Positions 27,009-35,973 of a stretch of 64,000 bases of DNA are shown in pieces. A program made the translations under genes and the position numbers. Origin of the DNA: Streptomyces sp. yr375 (lineage in GTDB: Bacteria > Actinomycetota > Actinomycetes > Streptomycetales > Streptomycetaceae); assembly GCF_900110755.1 (NCBI RefSeq), contig NZ_FOFF01000008.1, forward strand, positions 132,346 to 196,345, in the 5' to 3' direction. The notes under the pieces are model-generated. The model saw only the letters and a list, made by a program, of their open reading frames with translations. It did not search any database and had not been told where the DNA came from. Numbering within the stretch: position 1 is the first letter of the stretch; each line of letters begins with the position of its first letter.

Positions 27009-27983
27009 GTGATCGAGCTCGAGGGGGTTCCCGAGCTGATCGACCCGGTCATGGTGGCCGCGTTCGAGGGCTGGAACGATGCCGGCGACGCCGCCTCCAC
27101 CGCGGTCGCGCATCTGGAGCGGGAGTGGAAGGGCGAGGTGTTCGCGGCGCTGGACGCCGAGGACTACTACGACTTCCAGGTGAACCGCCCCACGGTGTGG
27201 CTGGACGCCGGCGTGCGCAAGATCACCTGGCCGACGACGAGACTGTCGGTGGTCCGGGTCGGTGGCGAGAAACCACGCGACCTGGTGCTGGTACGCGGGA
27301 TCGAACCGTCCATGCGCTGGCGTTCGTTCTGCAACGAGCTGCTGGGCTTCGCGCACGAGTTGGGCGTGGAGCTGGTCGTCATCCTGGGCGCGCTACTGGG
27401 TGACACCCCGCACACACGTCCGGTGCCGATCAGCGGGACGACGTCCGACGCGGATCTGGCGCAGCGGATGGACCTGGAGGAGACCAAGTACGAGGGGCCC
27501 ACGGGCATCGTCGGCGTCCTCCAGGAGGCGTGCACGCACGCGGGGGTGCCCGCGGTCAGCCTCTGGGCGGCGGTGCCGCACTACGTGTCGCAGCCGCCGA
27601 ACCCGAAGGCGACGCTGGCCCTCCTCAACCGGCTGGAGGACCTGATCGACGTGCGCATCCCGCTGGGCGAACTGCCCGAGGACGCGCGCGCCTGGCAGGT
27701 GGGCGTCGACCAGTTGGCCGCGGAGGACACCGAGGTCGCCGAGTACGTGCAGACGCTGGAGGAGGCCCGGGACACCGCGGAGCTGCCGGAGGCGTCGGGC
27801 GAGGCGATCGCCCGCGAGTTCGAGCGCTACCTGCGGCGCAGGGACGGCGGCCCGCCGGACCCCGGCGAGCGCACCCGTCCCCCGAAGCCGCCGAAGCCGC
27901 TGGGGGACTCCGCCGATCCCGCCGAGCCCCCCGAGTCTTCTGACTCTTCGGACTCCGACGACGAGGATTCGTCGGAGGACTGA
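27009..27983 (+). CDS. parJ: PAC2-family protein ParJ
   Basis: A 324-residue PAC2 (proteasome-assembly-chaperone-like) protein of actinobacteria. The S. coelicolor orthologue ParJ (SCO1662) is reported to bind ParA and modulate its polymerisation during sporulation septation. The N-terminal block LIDPVMVAAFEGWNDAGDAA is family-typical; the C-terminus (about residues 275-324) is Pro/Asp/Ser-rich and likely disordered. I choose the GTG at 27009 (VIELEGVPEL) because AAGGAGG lies 6 nt upstream. A -10-like TAAGGT at 26964-26969 may serve it. A bidirectional terminator separates it from mshC. Confidence 0.88.
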   Translation: MIELEGVPELIDPVMVAAFEGWNDAGDAASTAVAHLEREWKGEVFAALDAEDYYDFQVNRPTVWLDAGVRKITWPTTRLSVVRVGGEKPRDLVLVRGIEPSMRWRSFCNELLGFAHELGVELVVILGALLGDTPHTRPVPISGTTSDADLAQRMDLEETKYEGPTGIVGVLQEACTHAGVPAVSLWAAVPHYVSQPPNPKATLALLNRLEDLIDVRIPLGELPEDARAWQVGVDQLAAEDTEVAEYVQTLEEARDTAELPEASGEAIAREFERYLRRRDGGPPDPGERTRPPKPPKPLGDSADPAEPPESSDSSDSDDEDSSED

Positions 27984-28007
27984 GAGGCCTGGCGGGCTGA
28001 GACGACG

Positions 28008-28045
28008 GAGAGGGGCGCTTCCCGGTGACGGGAAGCGCCCCTCTC
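28008..28045. terminator. Bidirectional terminator between parJ and mshC
   Basis: A perfect 17-bp stem (GAGAGGGGCGCTTCCCG / CGGGAAGCGCCCCTCTC) with a GTGA loop, followed by CCCTTTT on the + strand, between two convergent genes. Confidence 0.9.
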
Positions 28046-28074
28046 TCCCTTTTCCTGCTCTTCCTGCTTTCCTG

Positions 28075-29304
28075 CTACAGCGCGACGCCGAGCAGCGCGT
28101 CCACGGCGCGTGAAACGACGCCGGGGGCGCCGATGTCCGTACCGCCCCGCTCCTGCTGGAGCGCGGCCCAGCGGTCGACGGCGGCCAGGGCGGCCGGGGC
28201 GTCGAGGTCGGCCGCGAGGGCCTCGCGGATCTCCTCGACGAGCGCTTCGGCGGGCGGCCCGTCGGGCCGGGAGACGGCGGCCCTCCAGCGCCCGAGGCGG
28301 GCCTCGGCGTCCGCCAGGACCTGGTCGGTCCACTCCCAGTCGGCCCGGTAGTGGTGGGCGAGGAGGGTGAGACGGATGGCGGCGGGGTCGACGCCGTCCT
28401 GACGCAGCTTCGACACGAAGACGAGGTTGCCCCTGGACTTCGACATCTTCTCGCCGTCGAGGGCGACCATGCCGGCGTGGACGTACGCCTTGGCCATGGG
28501 GAACTCGCCGGTCAGCACCTGGGCGTGGGAGGCGCCCATCTCGTGGTGCGGGAAGGCGAGGTCGGAGCCGCCGCCCTGGACGTCGAAGCCCATCCCGAGG
28601 TGGTCCAGGGCGATGGCCACGCACTCGATGTGCCAGCCGGGCCGGCCACGGCCGAGGGAGCCGCCGTCCCAGCTCGGCTCGCCCTCGCGGGCGGCCAGCC
28701 ACAGGATCGGGTCGAGCGGGTTCTTCTTGCCCGGGCGGTCCGGGTCGCCGCCGCGCTCGGCGGACAGCAGCCGCATCGCGGCGGCGTCGAGGCCGGACAC
28801 CTTGCCGAAGTCCGGGTCGGATTCGACCGAGAAGTAGGTGTCGCCCTCGAGGTCGTAGGCGGCGCCGGCGTCGCGCAGTCGCTCGACGAGCGGGACGATC
28901 CCGGGTATCGCCTCGACCGCGCCTATGTAGTGCTGCGGCGGGAGCATCCGCAGGGCCGTCATGTCTTCGCGGAAGAGGGCCGTCTCCTTCTCGGCGAGGG
29001 CGACCCAGTCGACGCCGTCGCGTTCGGCGCGCTCCAGCAGCGGGTCGTCGACGTCGGTGACGTTCTGGACGTAGTGGACCTGCCGCTTGGTGTCGAGCCA
29101 CACGCGCTGAACCAGGTCGAACGCGTTGTAGGTCGCCGCGTGACCCATGTGGGTCGCGTCGTACGGCGTGATGCCGCAGACGTAGATACGGGCGACGGGA
29201 CCGGGGTCGAGGGAGACCAAGCCGCCGGTCGCGGTGTCGTGGATCCTCAGGTCGCGGCCCTGACCAGGCAGGGCGGGGACCTCGGAAGCGGGCCAGGCAT
29301 GCAT
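28075..29304 (-). CDS. mshC: Cysteine:1D-myo-inosityl 2-amino-2-deoxy-alpha-D-glucopyranoside ligase
   Basis: A 409-residue paralogue of cysteinyl-tRNA synthetase that joins cysteine to GlcN-inositol in mycothiol biosynthesis, using ATP. It has the class I HIGH-like segment THMGHAA near residue 55, the zinc/cysteine site YVCGITPYD and [10 protein letters not shown], and the KMSKS signature in [11 protein letters not shown]. It lacks the C-terminal tRNA-binding extension of CysS, which with its length identifies MshC. It sits next to the conserved triad at 29408-31608, as in other actinobacteria. Confidence 0.95.
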   Translation of the reverse strand: MHAWPASEVPALPGQGRDLRIHDTATGGLVSLDPGPVARIYVCGITPYDATHMGHAATYNAFDLVQRVWLDTKRQVHYVQNVTDVDDPLLERAERDGVDWVALAEKETALFREDMTALRMLPPQHYIGAVEAIPGIVPLVERLRDAGAAYDLEGDTYFSVESDPDFGKVSGLDAAAMRLLSAERGGDPDRPGKKNPLDPILWLAAREGEPSWDGGSLGRGRPGWHIECVAIALDHLGMGFDVQGGGSDLAFPHHEMGASHAQVLTGEFPMAKAYVHAGMVALDGEKMSKSRGNLVFVSKLRQDGVDPAAIRLTLLAHHYRADWEWTDQVLADAEARLGRWRAAVSRPDGPPAEALVEEIREALAADLDAPAALAAVDRWAALQQERGGTDIGAPGVVSRAVDALLGVAL

Positions 29305-29407
29305 GTCATGAGCCTAACCGGACGGAAGTTGCGTATACGAACCGGAGCCGTCCAGATGGCCGCGAAGGCCCTCTTGCGCGATCCCCCTCGGATGTGATCT
29401 TGCGCGG

Positions 29408-30250
29408 CTACACGGGCGGCCAGGGGATCGCCGGCCACTCCCCGCTCGGCTCCGGGTGCTTCCCGGAGGCGAGGAGCGCCTCGGTACGCGCGCGCGTGGC
29501 GTCGAGTTCGGCCGGGGTGATGAGCCCGGCCAGGGTCGCGGCCAGCCGTCCGCCGCCCTCCAGGGCCCCCTGGAGGCCCTTGAGCGCCTCGACGGCCTCG
29601 CCGGTCAGGGGCTCGCCCGCCCAGCCCCACAGGAGCGTGCGCAGCTTGTTCTCGGCGTTGAAGGTGACGCCGTGGTCGATGCCGTAGAGCCGGCCGTCGG
29701 CGGTGGGCAGCAGGTGGCCGCCCTTGCGGTCGGCGTTGTTGATCACCGCGTCGAGGACGGCGAGCCGGCGCAGCCGTTCGTCGTCGGCGTGCACCAGCAG
29801 CGCGGTGCGGCCCTCGCCGACCTCGGCGAAGCCGATCGCCTTCCAGCCCGGCTCGGGCTCCTCCGCGTCCACCAGGGCGAGCAGTTCGGCCTCCGGGGCC
29901 GTCTCGATCCAGAGCTGGCACATGCCCTCGCCGTGCGGCCCCTCGCGCAGCACGGTGGGCGGGACGAGGCCCCAGCCGGTCGCCGCGGACACCTCGTAGG
30001 CGGCGACCTCGCGCTGGGCGAGGGTGCCGTCGGGGAAGTCCCACAGGGGGCGCTCCCCGGCGACGGGCTTGTAGACGCAGGCGGCCTCGCGGCCCTCGTG
30101 CGTGACCGTGCAGTACAGGGCCGCGTTCGAGGCGCCGGTGATGCGGCCGCGGACGGTGAGCTCGCCCCGCGCGAGGAGTGCGTACGCATCGGCGGCGGCC
30201 GGGTCGGTGGTCGTCACGCCCCCCGGCGGTATCCGTTCTGGCGCGGACAT
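29408..30250 (-). CDS. SCO1664-family protein with PI3/PI4-kinase-like fold
   Basis: A 280-residue conserved actinobacterial protein of unknown function. A kinase-like core is visible: a VYKP lysine near residue 67, INNADRKGGHLL (catalytic-loop-like) and YGIDHGVTF (DFG-like). The ATG at 30250 has GGAAGG 6 nt upstream, which makes a 37-nt overlap with the DUF3090 gene; a GTG at 30217 would give a 4-nt overlap instead. Together with the DUF3090 gene and the histidine phosphatase it forms a set that travels with mshC in actinobacteria. Phosphotransfer activity is only inferred from the fold. Confidence 0.8.
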   Translation of the reverse strand: MSAPERIPPGGVTTTDPAAADAYALLARGELTVRGRITGASNAALYCTVTHEGREAACVYKPVAGERPLWDFPDGTLAQREVAAYEVSAATGWGLVPPTVLREGPHGEGMCQLWIETAPEAELLALVDAEEPEPGWKAIGFAEVGEGRTALLVHADDERLRRLAVLDAVINNADRKGGHLLPTADGRLYGIDHGVTFNAENKLRTLLWGWAGEPLTGEAVEALKGLQGALEGGGRLAATLAGLITPAELDATRARTEALLASGKHPEPSGEWPAIPWPPV

Positions 30251-30804
30251 ACGTGTCCTTCCGGGTCGAGCGGCAGGCTGCACAGCGGGCACGGCGGCCG
30301 GCCGGCGTTGACGACGTCGAGGGCGCGCTTGGCGAACGCGCGCGCCTGCGCGCCGGTGAGCCGGACCCGCAGCATCGGGGGCCCGTTCTCCTCGTCCTGG
30401 AGGAGTTTCTCCTCGGCCTCGGCGAGGTCCTCCTCGGAGTCCGCGTCGAGTTCGACCAGGGCCTGCGCCTCGACGATCATGCGCTGCTCCTCGCCGTCCC
30501 AGGCCAGCGCCATGGTGCCGACGCGGAACTCCTCCTCGACCGGGGAGTCGAGGGGGGCCGTGTCGGTGTTCTCGGCGGGCGACATGGCGGGTACGGAGGC
30601 GCTGCCGCCGGTACGGCGTACGACCTCGTCCAGCAGCTCGTCCATGCGCTCGGCGAGCGCGGCGACCTGGGTCTTCTCCAGGGCCACACTGGTCACTCGG
30701 GCGCCGGCGACGGCCTGGAGGAAGAAGGTACGGCGCCCGGGCAGTCCGACCGTACCGGCCACGAAGCGGTCCGGGGGGTCGTAGAGGAACACCTGACGGG
30801 ACAC
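30214..30804 (-). CDS. DUF3090-family conserved actinobacterial protein
   Basis: A 196-residue protein of unknown function found across actinobacteria beside mshC. The C-terminal end has a possible metal-binding set, CPLCSLPLDPEGHVCP, resembling a treble-clef or zinc-ribbon. An insertion of low-complexity residues (about 66-90) follows the N-terminal domain. GTG start at 30804. It is coupled to the kinase-like gene downstream, suggesting joint function. Confidence 0.8.
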   Translation of the reverse strand: MSRQVFLYDPPDRFVAGTVGLPGRRTFFLQAVAGARVTSVALEKTQVAALAERMDELLDEVVRRTGGSASVPAMSPAENTDTAPLDSPVEEEFRVGTMALAWDGEEQRMIVEAQALVELDADSEEDLAEAEEKLLQDEENGPPMLRVRLTGAQARAFAKRALDVVNAGRPPCPLCSLPLDPEGHVCPRQNGYRRGA

Positions 30805-30921
30805 GTCCTGTCTCCATGGGAATCGTGGGTCTGGGTCATCGTGGGGCGGGGTGGGCGTGGGGGAACGTCCGTGCGGGCACGCGCGCGTACATGGACCGCT
30901 TCACCCTACTGCGGGCGACGA

Positions 30922-31608
30922 TCACGGTGCGCCCGCACCACCCCCGACGGTCGCGTCCCCGGTCGGGGGCTCCTCGCGCGGGGCGAGGGAGGCGAAGTCG
31001 CCGGTGTCGCCGAGCCGCACGACGAAGGGGCGCAGCCGGGTGTAGCGGATCGCGGTCACGGAACACGGTTCCACGGAGATCCGCTGGAAGAGGTCGAGAT
31101 GCAGACCGAGCGCGTCCGCGACGAGCGACTTGATGATGTCGCCGTGCGAGCACATCAGGTAGACGGCGTCGGCGCCGTGATCGCGCTCCACGCGCGCGTT
31201 CCACTCGCGCACCGCCTCGGCGGCCCGGGTCTGCATGGCCCGCATGGACTCGCCCCCGGGGAAGGCCGCGGCGGAGGGGTGCGCCTGGACGACCTCCATC
31301 AGGGGCTCGTCCTTCAGCTCGGCGAGCTTGCGGCCCGACCAGTCGCCGTAGTGGCACTCCCCGATCCGCTCGTCGGTGTGCGCGCGCAGGCCGGGGCGGG
31401 CGTCGAGGAGCGGCCGGATCGTCTCCTGGCAGCGTTGCAGGGGGCTGGCGACGACCTCGGCGATGGGCAGCGCGTCGAGCCGCGCGGGCAGCGCGGCGGC
31501 CTGTGCGGCGCCGCGTTCGTCGAGGGCGACGCCGGGCGTCCAGCCGGCGAGCACGCCGGAGGTGTTGGCGGTGGACCGGCCGTGCCGGACGAGGATCAAC
31601 GTGGGCAT
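30922..31608 (-). CDS. Histidine phosphatase family protein (MSMEG_4193-type)
   Basis: A 228-residue member of the phosphoglycerate-mutase-like superfamily. Catalytic RHG is in LVRHGRSTANTSG at residues 7-9, and the second-half His is in MCSHGDI. It is the first gene of the leftward triad with DUF3090 and the kinase-like gene. No Shine-Dalgarno is visible; TACCCT (31621-31616) lies 7 nt before the ATG, so the mRNA is probably leaderless. Substrate unknown. Confidence 0.85.
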   Translation of the reverse strand: MPTLILVRHGRSTANTSGVLAGWTPGVALDERGAAQAAALPARLDALPIAEVVASPLQRCQETIRPLLDARPGLRAHTDERIGECHYGDWSGRKLAELKDEPLMEVVQAHPSAAAFPGGESMRAMQTRAAEAVREWNARVERDHGADAVYLMCSHGDIIKSLVADALGLHLDLFQRISVEPCSVTAIRYTRLRPFVVRLGDTGDFASLAPREEPPTGDATVGGGAGAP

Positions 31609-31670
31609 GCGGCCCAGGGTAGGCGCAGCGCGGAGTGCGCCCGGCGGCGGACGGCGGGAGAATACGCTCC

Positions 31671-32669
31671 GTGATCGTCGACTGCGCCATCTACCGCGAC
31701 GGGCGCCGCACGCAGGGGCCCGCGGACTTCTCCGACGCCCTGGCGCAGTGCCGCGGCGGGGGCGACGCGTTCGTCTGGATCGGGCTGTACGAGCCCACGG
31801 AGCCCGAGTTCGCCCGGGTCGCGGAGGAGTTCGGGCTGCATCCGCTGGCCGTCGAGGACGCCCTGAACGCGCATCAGCGGCCCAAGTTGGAGGTGTACGA
31901 CGACTCGCTGTTCGTGGTCCTCAAGCCGGTGGGGTACGAGCCGAAGAGCGACATCGTCTCCTCCGGCGAGGTCATGGTCTTCGTCGGCGACTCGTTCGTG
32001 GTGACCGTCCGGCACGGCGAGGAAGCGCCCCTGGGGGCCGTACGACACCGTCTGGAGGCGGAGCCCGAGACGCTCCGGCACGGTCCCACGGCGGTGCTGT
32101 ACTCGATCGCCGACGCCGTGGTCGACCACTACGTGGACGTGGCGGGCGAGTTGGGCACCGACCTGGAGGAGCTGGAGGCGGAGGTGTTCTCGCCGACGAG
32201 CGGCGGCTCACGGCACACGGCGTCCCGCATCTACGCCTTCAAGCGGCAGATCCTGGAGTTCCGCAGGGCCACCGGCCCGCTCGCGCAGCCGCTGGACCGG
32301 CTCGCGGGCGGGGGTCTCGCCGGTGTGCGCGTGCCGTTCGTCCACGAGAAGGCCCAGCCGTTCTTCCGGGACGTCAGCGACCACCTCACGCGCGTGAACG
32401 AGTCCGTGGAGGGGCTGGACCGGCTGGTGTCGGACGTCCTCTCGGCGCATCTGGCGCAGATGAGCGTCCGGCAGAACGACGACATGCGGAAGATCTCCGC
32501 GTGGGCGGCCATGGCCGCCGTCCCCACGATGATCGCGGGGATCTACGGCATGAACTTCGACCACATGCCGGAGTTGCACTGGCTGTGGTCCTACCCGGCG
32601 GTGATCCTCCTGATGGCGGGCCTGGAGGTACTGCTGTACCGGCTGTTCAAGCGGCGCGGCTGGCTGTAG
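31671..32669 (+). CDS. corA: CorA-family magnesium/cobalt transporter
   Basis: A 332-residue inner-membrane channel. A large cytoplasmic N-terminal domain ends in two C-terminal transmembrane helices, separated by the hallmark YGMNF loop near residue 300. The GTG at 31671 gives the N-terminus VIVDCAIYRDG and has GGGAG about 10 nt upstream. It is divergent from the histidine phosphatase gene, 62 nt away. Confidence 0.9.
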   Translation: MIVDCAIYRDGRRTQGPADFSDALAQCRGGGDAFVWIGLYEPTEPEFARVAEEFGLHPLAVEDALNAHQRPKLEVYDDSLFVVLKPVGYEPKSDIVSSGEVMVFVGDSFVVTVRHGEEAPLGAVRHRLEAEPETLRHGPTAVLYSIADAVVDHYVDVAGELGTDLEELEAEVFSPTSGGSRHTASRIYAFKRQILEFRRATGPLAQPLDRLAGGGLAGVRVPFVHEKAQPFFRDVSDHLTRVNESVEGLDRLVSDVLSAHLAQMSVRQNDDMRKISAWAAMAAVPTMIAGIYGMNFDHMPELHWLWSYPAVILLMAGLEVLLYRLFKRRGWL

Positions 32670-32717
32670 CGCGGCCCCTGTCCGCGGTGGCAGGGGTCGG
32701 CGGTGGCAGGGGTCGGG

Positions 32718-33506
32718 TCAGGCGAACTCGGGGGCGGGGGTGGCCGGGCCGCCGAGTGCGTCGCGGCGTTCGGGCATCTCCAGGGAGACCATCCGCCGCC
32801 AGCCCGCGAGCCGCTCCCACGCGTAGACGGCGTGGATGCCGGCCGCGAGGACGGCCGACCGGGCCCCGGGCCAGCCGAGGATGCGGCCCATGTGGGCCAT
32901 GACGGCCAGGCTGACGTCCCGGTAGATCCGGATCTCGGCGAGCGCGCACGCGCGCAGGGTGCGCTGGATGGCGCGGCCGTGCCCCGCGCGGGCGAGGCGC
33001 AGCAGTTCCTCGTGGCAGTAGGCGAGGTGGTTGTCCTCGTCGTTCGAGATCATCCGCACCGCCCGGCCGAGGTCGGGGTGGTCGGCGAAGTGCCGGCGCA
33101 GCAGCGCCATCTGTTCGGCGGCCCGCTGTTCGGTGACCCGGCTGTGGGCGAGGTACGTGACGATGTCCGGCACGGTCAGCGGCCGGTCCGCGGTGAGCCG
33201 GTCGTGCGCGAGACCGATGCCGCCGCGCTCCAGGAGCATCGTGTAGTCGGTGTCGGGCGGGACGGGCACCGGGTCGAGGCCGCGCTTCTTCATCAGCGCG
33301 TTGAAGATCCGCCCGTGTTTGTCCTCGTCGGCGCCGTGCCGGGCGATCTTGGGGGCCAGGTCGCGTTCGCTGCGCGGGACGAGCGCGGCGATCCTGGAGT
33401 TCTCCCAGCCGCCCTGCGACTCACCGCCGGCGGCGATGGAGCAGAAGAGCGCGAAGGACTCGTCGTGGTCGATGATCTCCTGGAACAGACTCTTCGCCGA
33501 AAGCAT
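32718..33506 (-). CDS. Ferritin-like domain protein
   Basis: A 262-residue helical protein with ferritin-like metal-ligand patterns: ARHGADEDKHGRIFN near residues 55-70 and ISNDEDNHLAYCHEELL near residues 153-170, spaced as in a four-helix di-metal bundle. A C-terminal extension has more helices. The cysteine inside the second motif is unusual. Function unknown; a di-iron oxidase or oxygenase role is possible. The start ATG at 33506 has no strong ribosome-binding site. It is convergent with corA. Confidence 0.75.
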   Translation of the reverse strand: MLSAKSLFQEIIDHDESFALFCSIAAGGESQGGWENSRIAALVPRSERDLAPKIARHGADEDKHGRIFNALMKKRGLDPVPVPPDTDYTMLLERGGIGLAHDRLTADRPLTVPDIVTYLAHSRVTEQRAAEQMALLRRHFADHPDLGRAVRMISNDEDNHLAYCHEELLRLARAGHGRAIQRTLRACALAEIRIYRDVSLAVMAHMGRILGWPGARSAVLAAGIHAVYAWERLAGWRRMVSLEMPERRDALGGPATPAPEFA

Positions 33507-33721
33507 GCAAACGAGTCAAATGCGGCACGGCAGATGCCGCAACACCTGCGATCCGACAACTGGGCCGAAAGAAGGACGTCCGGAATCACTGCGGGGGCGT
33601 AACCGCGCGCGTCCCGGCGCGTTGTTCCCCGTGACGGCCGTGGCGGGGAAGACCCCCGAGCCCCCACCACGGCCGCTGAAATCCTCTTCTTCCCAGCCTG
33701 CCCCTCCTTGCGGGCTTCCCG
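33507..33721. other. Intergenic region 33507-33721
   Basis: A 215-nt gap between two leftward genes. It holds a 7-bp hairpin (TGCGGCA/TGCCGCA near 33518-33538) in the probable promoter region of the ferritin-like gene and a longer GGCCGTGG/CCACGGCC stem near 33640-33680 that may terminate the F420-type oxidoreductase transcript. Nothing else was recognised. Confidence 0.35.
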
Positions 33722-34777
33722 CTACGCCAGCCCGGACAGCTCCAGGGCCTGCGCGCCCGCCCGCAGCGAGGCGAGACGCTCGTCGAGGGTGAAGCCCGCG
33801 GGGGCGAGGGTGAGGGTCGTGACGCCGGCCGCCGCGTAGGCCTTCATCCGGTCGGCGATCCGCTCCACCGAACCCAGCAGCGTCGTCCGGTCGATCAGCT
33901 CGTGCGGTACGGCCGCCGCGGCGCCCTGCTTGTCGCCGGCCAGGTACTTGTCCTGGATCTCGGCCGCCGCCGCCTCGTAGCCCATCCGCTGCGCGAGCTG
34001 GTTGTAGAAGTTCTGCTTACGGCTGCCCATGCCGCCGACGTACAGCGCGGTGTACGGGCGGAAGGTGTCGGCGAGCTTCTCGACGTCCTTGTCGTCGCCG
34101 AGCGCGAGGGGCAGCGTCGGGCAGACGTCGAAGCCGTCCAGCGTCAGGCCTGCCTTCTCGCGGCCGGCCCGCAGGTACTTGATCGCGGTGTCCTCGAGGT
34201 GGTCGGCGGACGGGAAGATGAGCAGCGCGCCGTCGGCGATCTCGCCGGTCTGCTCCAGGTTCTTCGGCCCGATCGCGGCGATGTACAGCGGGATGTGCTC
34301 GCGCTCCGGGTGCACGGTCAGCTTGATCGGCTTGCCCGGGCCGCCCGGCAGCGGCAGCGTCCAGTGCTCGCCGTCGTACGACAGCCGCTCGCGCGTCATC
34401 GCCTTGCGGACGATCTCGACGTACTCGCGCGTGCGGGACAGCGGCTTGTCGAACTTGACGCCGTACCAGCCCTCGGAGACCTGCGGGCCGGAGACGCCGA
34501 GGCCGAGGCGGAAACGGCCGCCGGAGAGGGAGTCGAGGGTGGCGGCGGTCATCGCGGTCATCGCGGGCTGGCGCGCGGGGATCTGGAAGATGGCCGAGCC
34601 GACGTCGATCCGCTCGGTCTTCGCCGCGACCCACGTGAGCACGGTGGCCGCGTCCGACCCGTAGGCCTCGGCGGCCCAGCAGACCGCGTACCCGAGGCGG
34701 TCGGCCTCCTGGGCGACGGCGAGGTTGTCGCCGTCCATTCCGGCACCCCAGTAGCCGAGGTTGATCCCGAGCTGCAT
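33722..34777 (-). CDS. LLM-class F420-dependent oxidoreductase
   Basis: A 351-residue luciferase-like monooxygenase-fold enzyme. The N-terminal GINLGYWGAGMDGDN and the block GGRFRLGLGVSGPQVSEGWYG (about residues 85-105) are typical of F420-binding members in Streptomyces and mycobacteria. The ATG is 8 nt after AAGGGG. A perfect 14-bp palindrome sits directly upstream, suggesting repressor control. Substrate unknown. Confidence 0.85.
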   Translation of the reverse strand: MQLGINLGYWGAGMDGDNLAVAQEADRLGYAVCWAAEAYGSDAATVLTWVAAKTERIDVGSAIFQIPARQPAMTAMTAATLDSLSGGRFRLGLGVSGPQVSEGWYGVKFDKPLSRTREYVEIVRKAMTRERLSYDGEHWTLPLPGGPGKPIKLTVHPEREHIPLYIAAIGPKNLEQTGEIADGALLIFPSADHLEDTAIKYLRAGREKAGLTLDGFDVCPTLPLALGDDKDVEKLADTFRPYTALYVGGMGSRKQNFYNQLAQRMGYEAAAAEIQDKYLAGDKQGAAAAVPHELIDRTTLLGSVERIADRMKAYAAAGVTTLTLAPAGFTLDERLASLRAGAQALELSGLA

Positions 34778-34788
34778 GGCCGATCCCC

Positions 34789-34802
34789 TTACTGATCAGT
34801 AA
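34789..34802. promoter_or_regulatory. Perfect palindromic operator upstream of the F420-type oxidoreductase
   Basis: TTACTGATCAGTAA, a perfect 14-bp AT-rich palindrome 12 nt upstream of the ATG, just before the ribosome-binding site. It is in the style of TetR-family operators. No TetR gene is adjacent. Confidence 0.6.
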
Positions 34803-34986
34803 CGACGCTGTCGCGCAGACATTAGCGCGACGATGCCGGTCCGGTCAGGCCGCGGCCCGGTTGTGCGGGAGTCGTCACACGGCGGGACCTGCGGCCCGGC
34901 CTGCGCGGAACTCCGCTGCTCCTCGCGGGGATTCGGTTATCCACAGGCAACCCATTGCCCAGTTCTGGCCAGTAATCTCGGCGTTC

Positions 34987-35973
34987 ATGGAGCAGAGGCA
35001 TCTCGGCCGCACCGGCCTGCGTGTGTCCCGCATCGGGCTCGGCACCCTGACCTGGGGCCGTGACACCGACGAGCACGACGCCGCGGACGTCATGAAGACG
35101 TTCTGGGAGGCGGGCGGGACCCTCGTCGACACGGCCGACGTGTACGGCGACGGGGACGCCGAGTACCTGCTCGGGCGGCTCATAGACGGCCTGGTGCCGC
35201 GCCGGGACCTGATCATCTCGACCAAGGCGGGCAGCGTGCCCGACCCGGACCGCCGCTTCGACGGCTCGCGGGGCCACCTCCTGGCCGCCCTCGACGCCTC
35301 GCTGGCCCGGCTCGGCACGGACTACGTCGACCTGTGGCAGGTGCACGCCTTCGACCCGGACACCCCGCTGGAGGAGACGCTTCAGGCCCTCGACATCGCT
35401 GTCGCCAGTGGCCGCGCGCGGTACGCCGGGGTCGCCGACTTCTGCGGCTGGCAGCTCGCCAAGGCGGCGACCTGGCAGCTCGCCGCGCCGGGCACCCGGA
35501 CGCGGCTGGCGGCGACCCAGATGGAGTACTCGCTGCTGCAGCGCGGCATCGAGCGCGAGGTGCTGCCGGCCGCGCTGGACCTGGGCATCGGCCTGCTGCC
35601 CTCCTCCCCGCTGGGGCGCGGCGTCCTCACCGGAAAGTACCGGGGCGACGCCCTGCCGCCCGACTCACGCGGTGCCTCGGAGCACTTCGGGCTCTTCGTC
35701 GAGCCGTACCTCGACGACACCGCGAGCCGCATCGTGGACGCCGTGTCGACCGCCGCGGACGGGCTCGCGGTGACCCCGCTCCAGGTCGCCCTGGCCTGGG
35801 TGCGCGACCGGCCCGGCGTGGCCGCCCCGATCGTCGGCGCGCGCAACGCGCTGCAGCTCACGGGGGCATTGTCAGTGGAGGCCCTTAGTCTTCCTGACGA
35901 GATCTGCCGGGCCCTCGATGACGTGTCGGCGCCCGTGCACCGCTATCCCGATCACGACTGGAGCACGCTGTGA
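34987..35973 (+). CDS. Aldo/keto reductase
   Basis: A 328-residue NADPH-dependent TIM-barrel oxidoreductase. The catalytic tetrad is visible: Asp and Tyr in DTADVYGDGD (about residues 45-54), Lys in ISTKAG and His in LWQVHAFD. The ATG at 34987 gives a standard N-terminus (MEQRHLGRTGL). No Shine-Dalgarno; TAATCT (34974-34979) ends 7 nt before the ATG, which fits a leaderless transcript. The stop overlaps the start of the helicase-like gene by 4 nt. Confidence 0.9.
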   Translation: MEQRHLGRTGLRVSRIGLGTLTWGRDTDEHDAADVMKTFWEAGGTLVDTADVYGDGDAEYLLGRLIDGLVPRRDLIISTKAGSVPDPDRRFDGSRGHLLAALDASLARLGTDYVDLWQVHAFDPDTPLEETLQALDIAVASGRARYAGVADFCGWQLAKAATWQLAAPGTRTRLAATQMEYSLLQRGIEREVLPAALDLGIGLLPSSPLGRGVLTGKYRGDALPPDSRGASEHFGLFVEPYLDDTASRIVDAVSTAADGLAVTPLQVALAWVRDRPGVAAPIVGARNALQLTGALSVEALSLPDEICRALDDVSAPVHRYPDHDWSTL

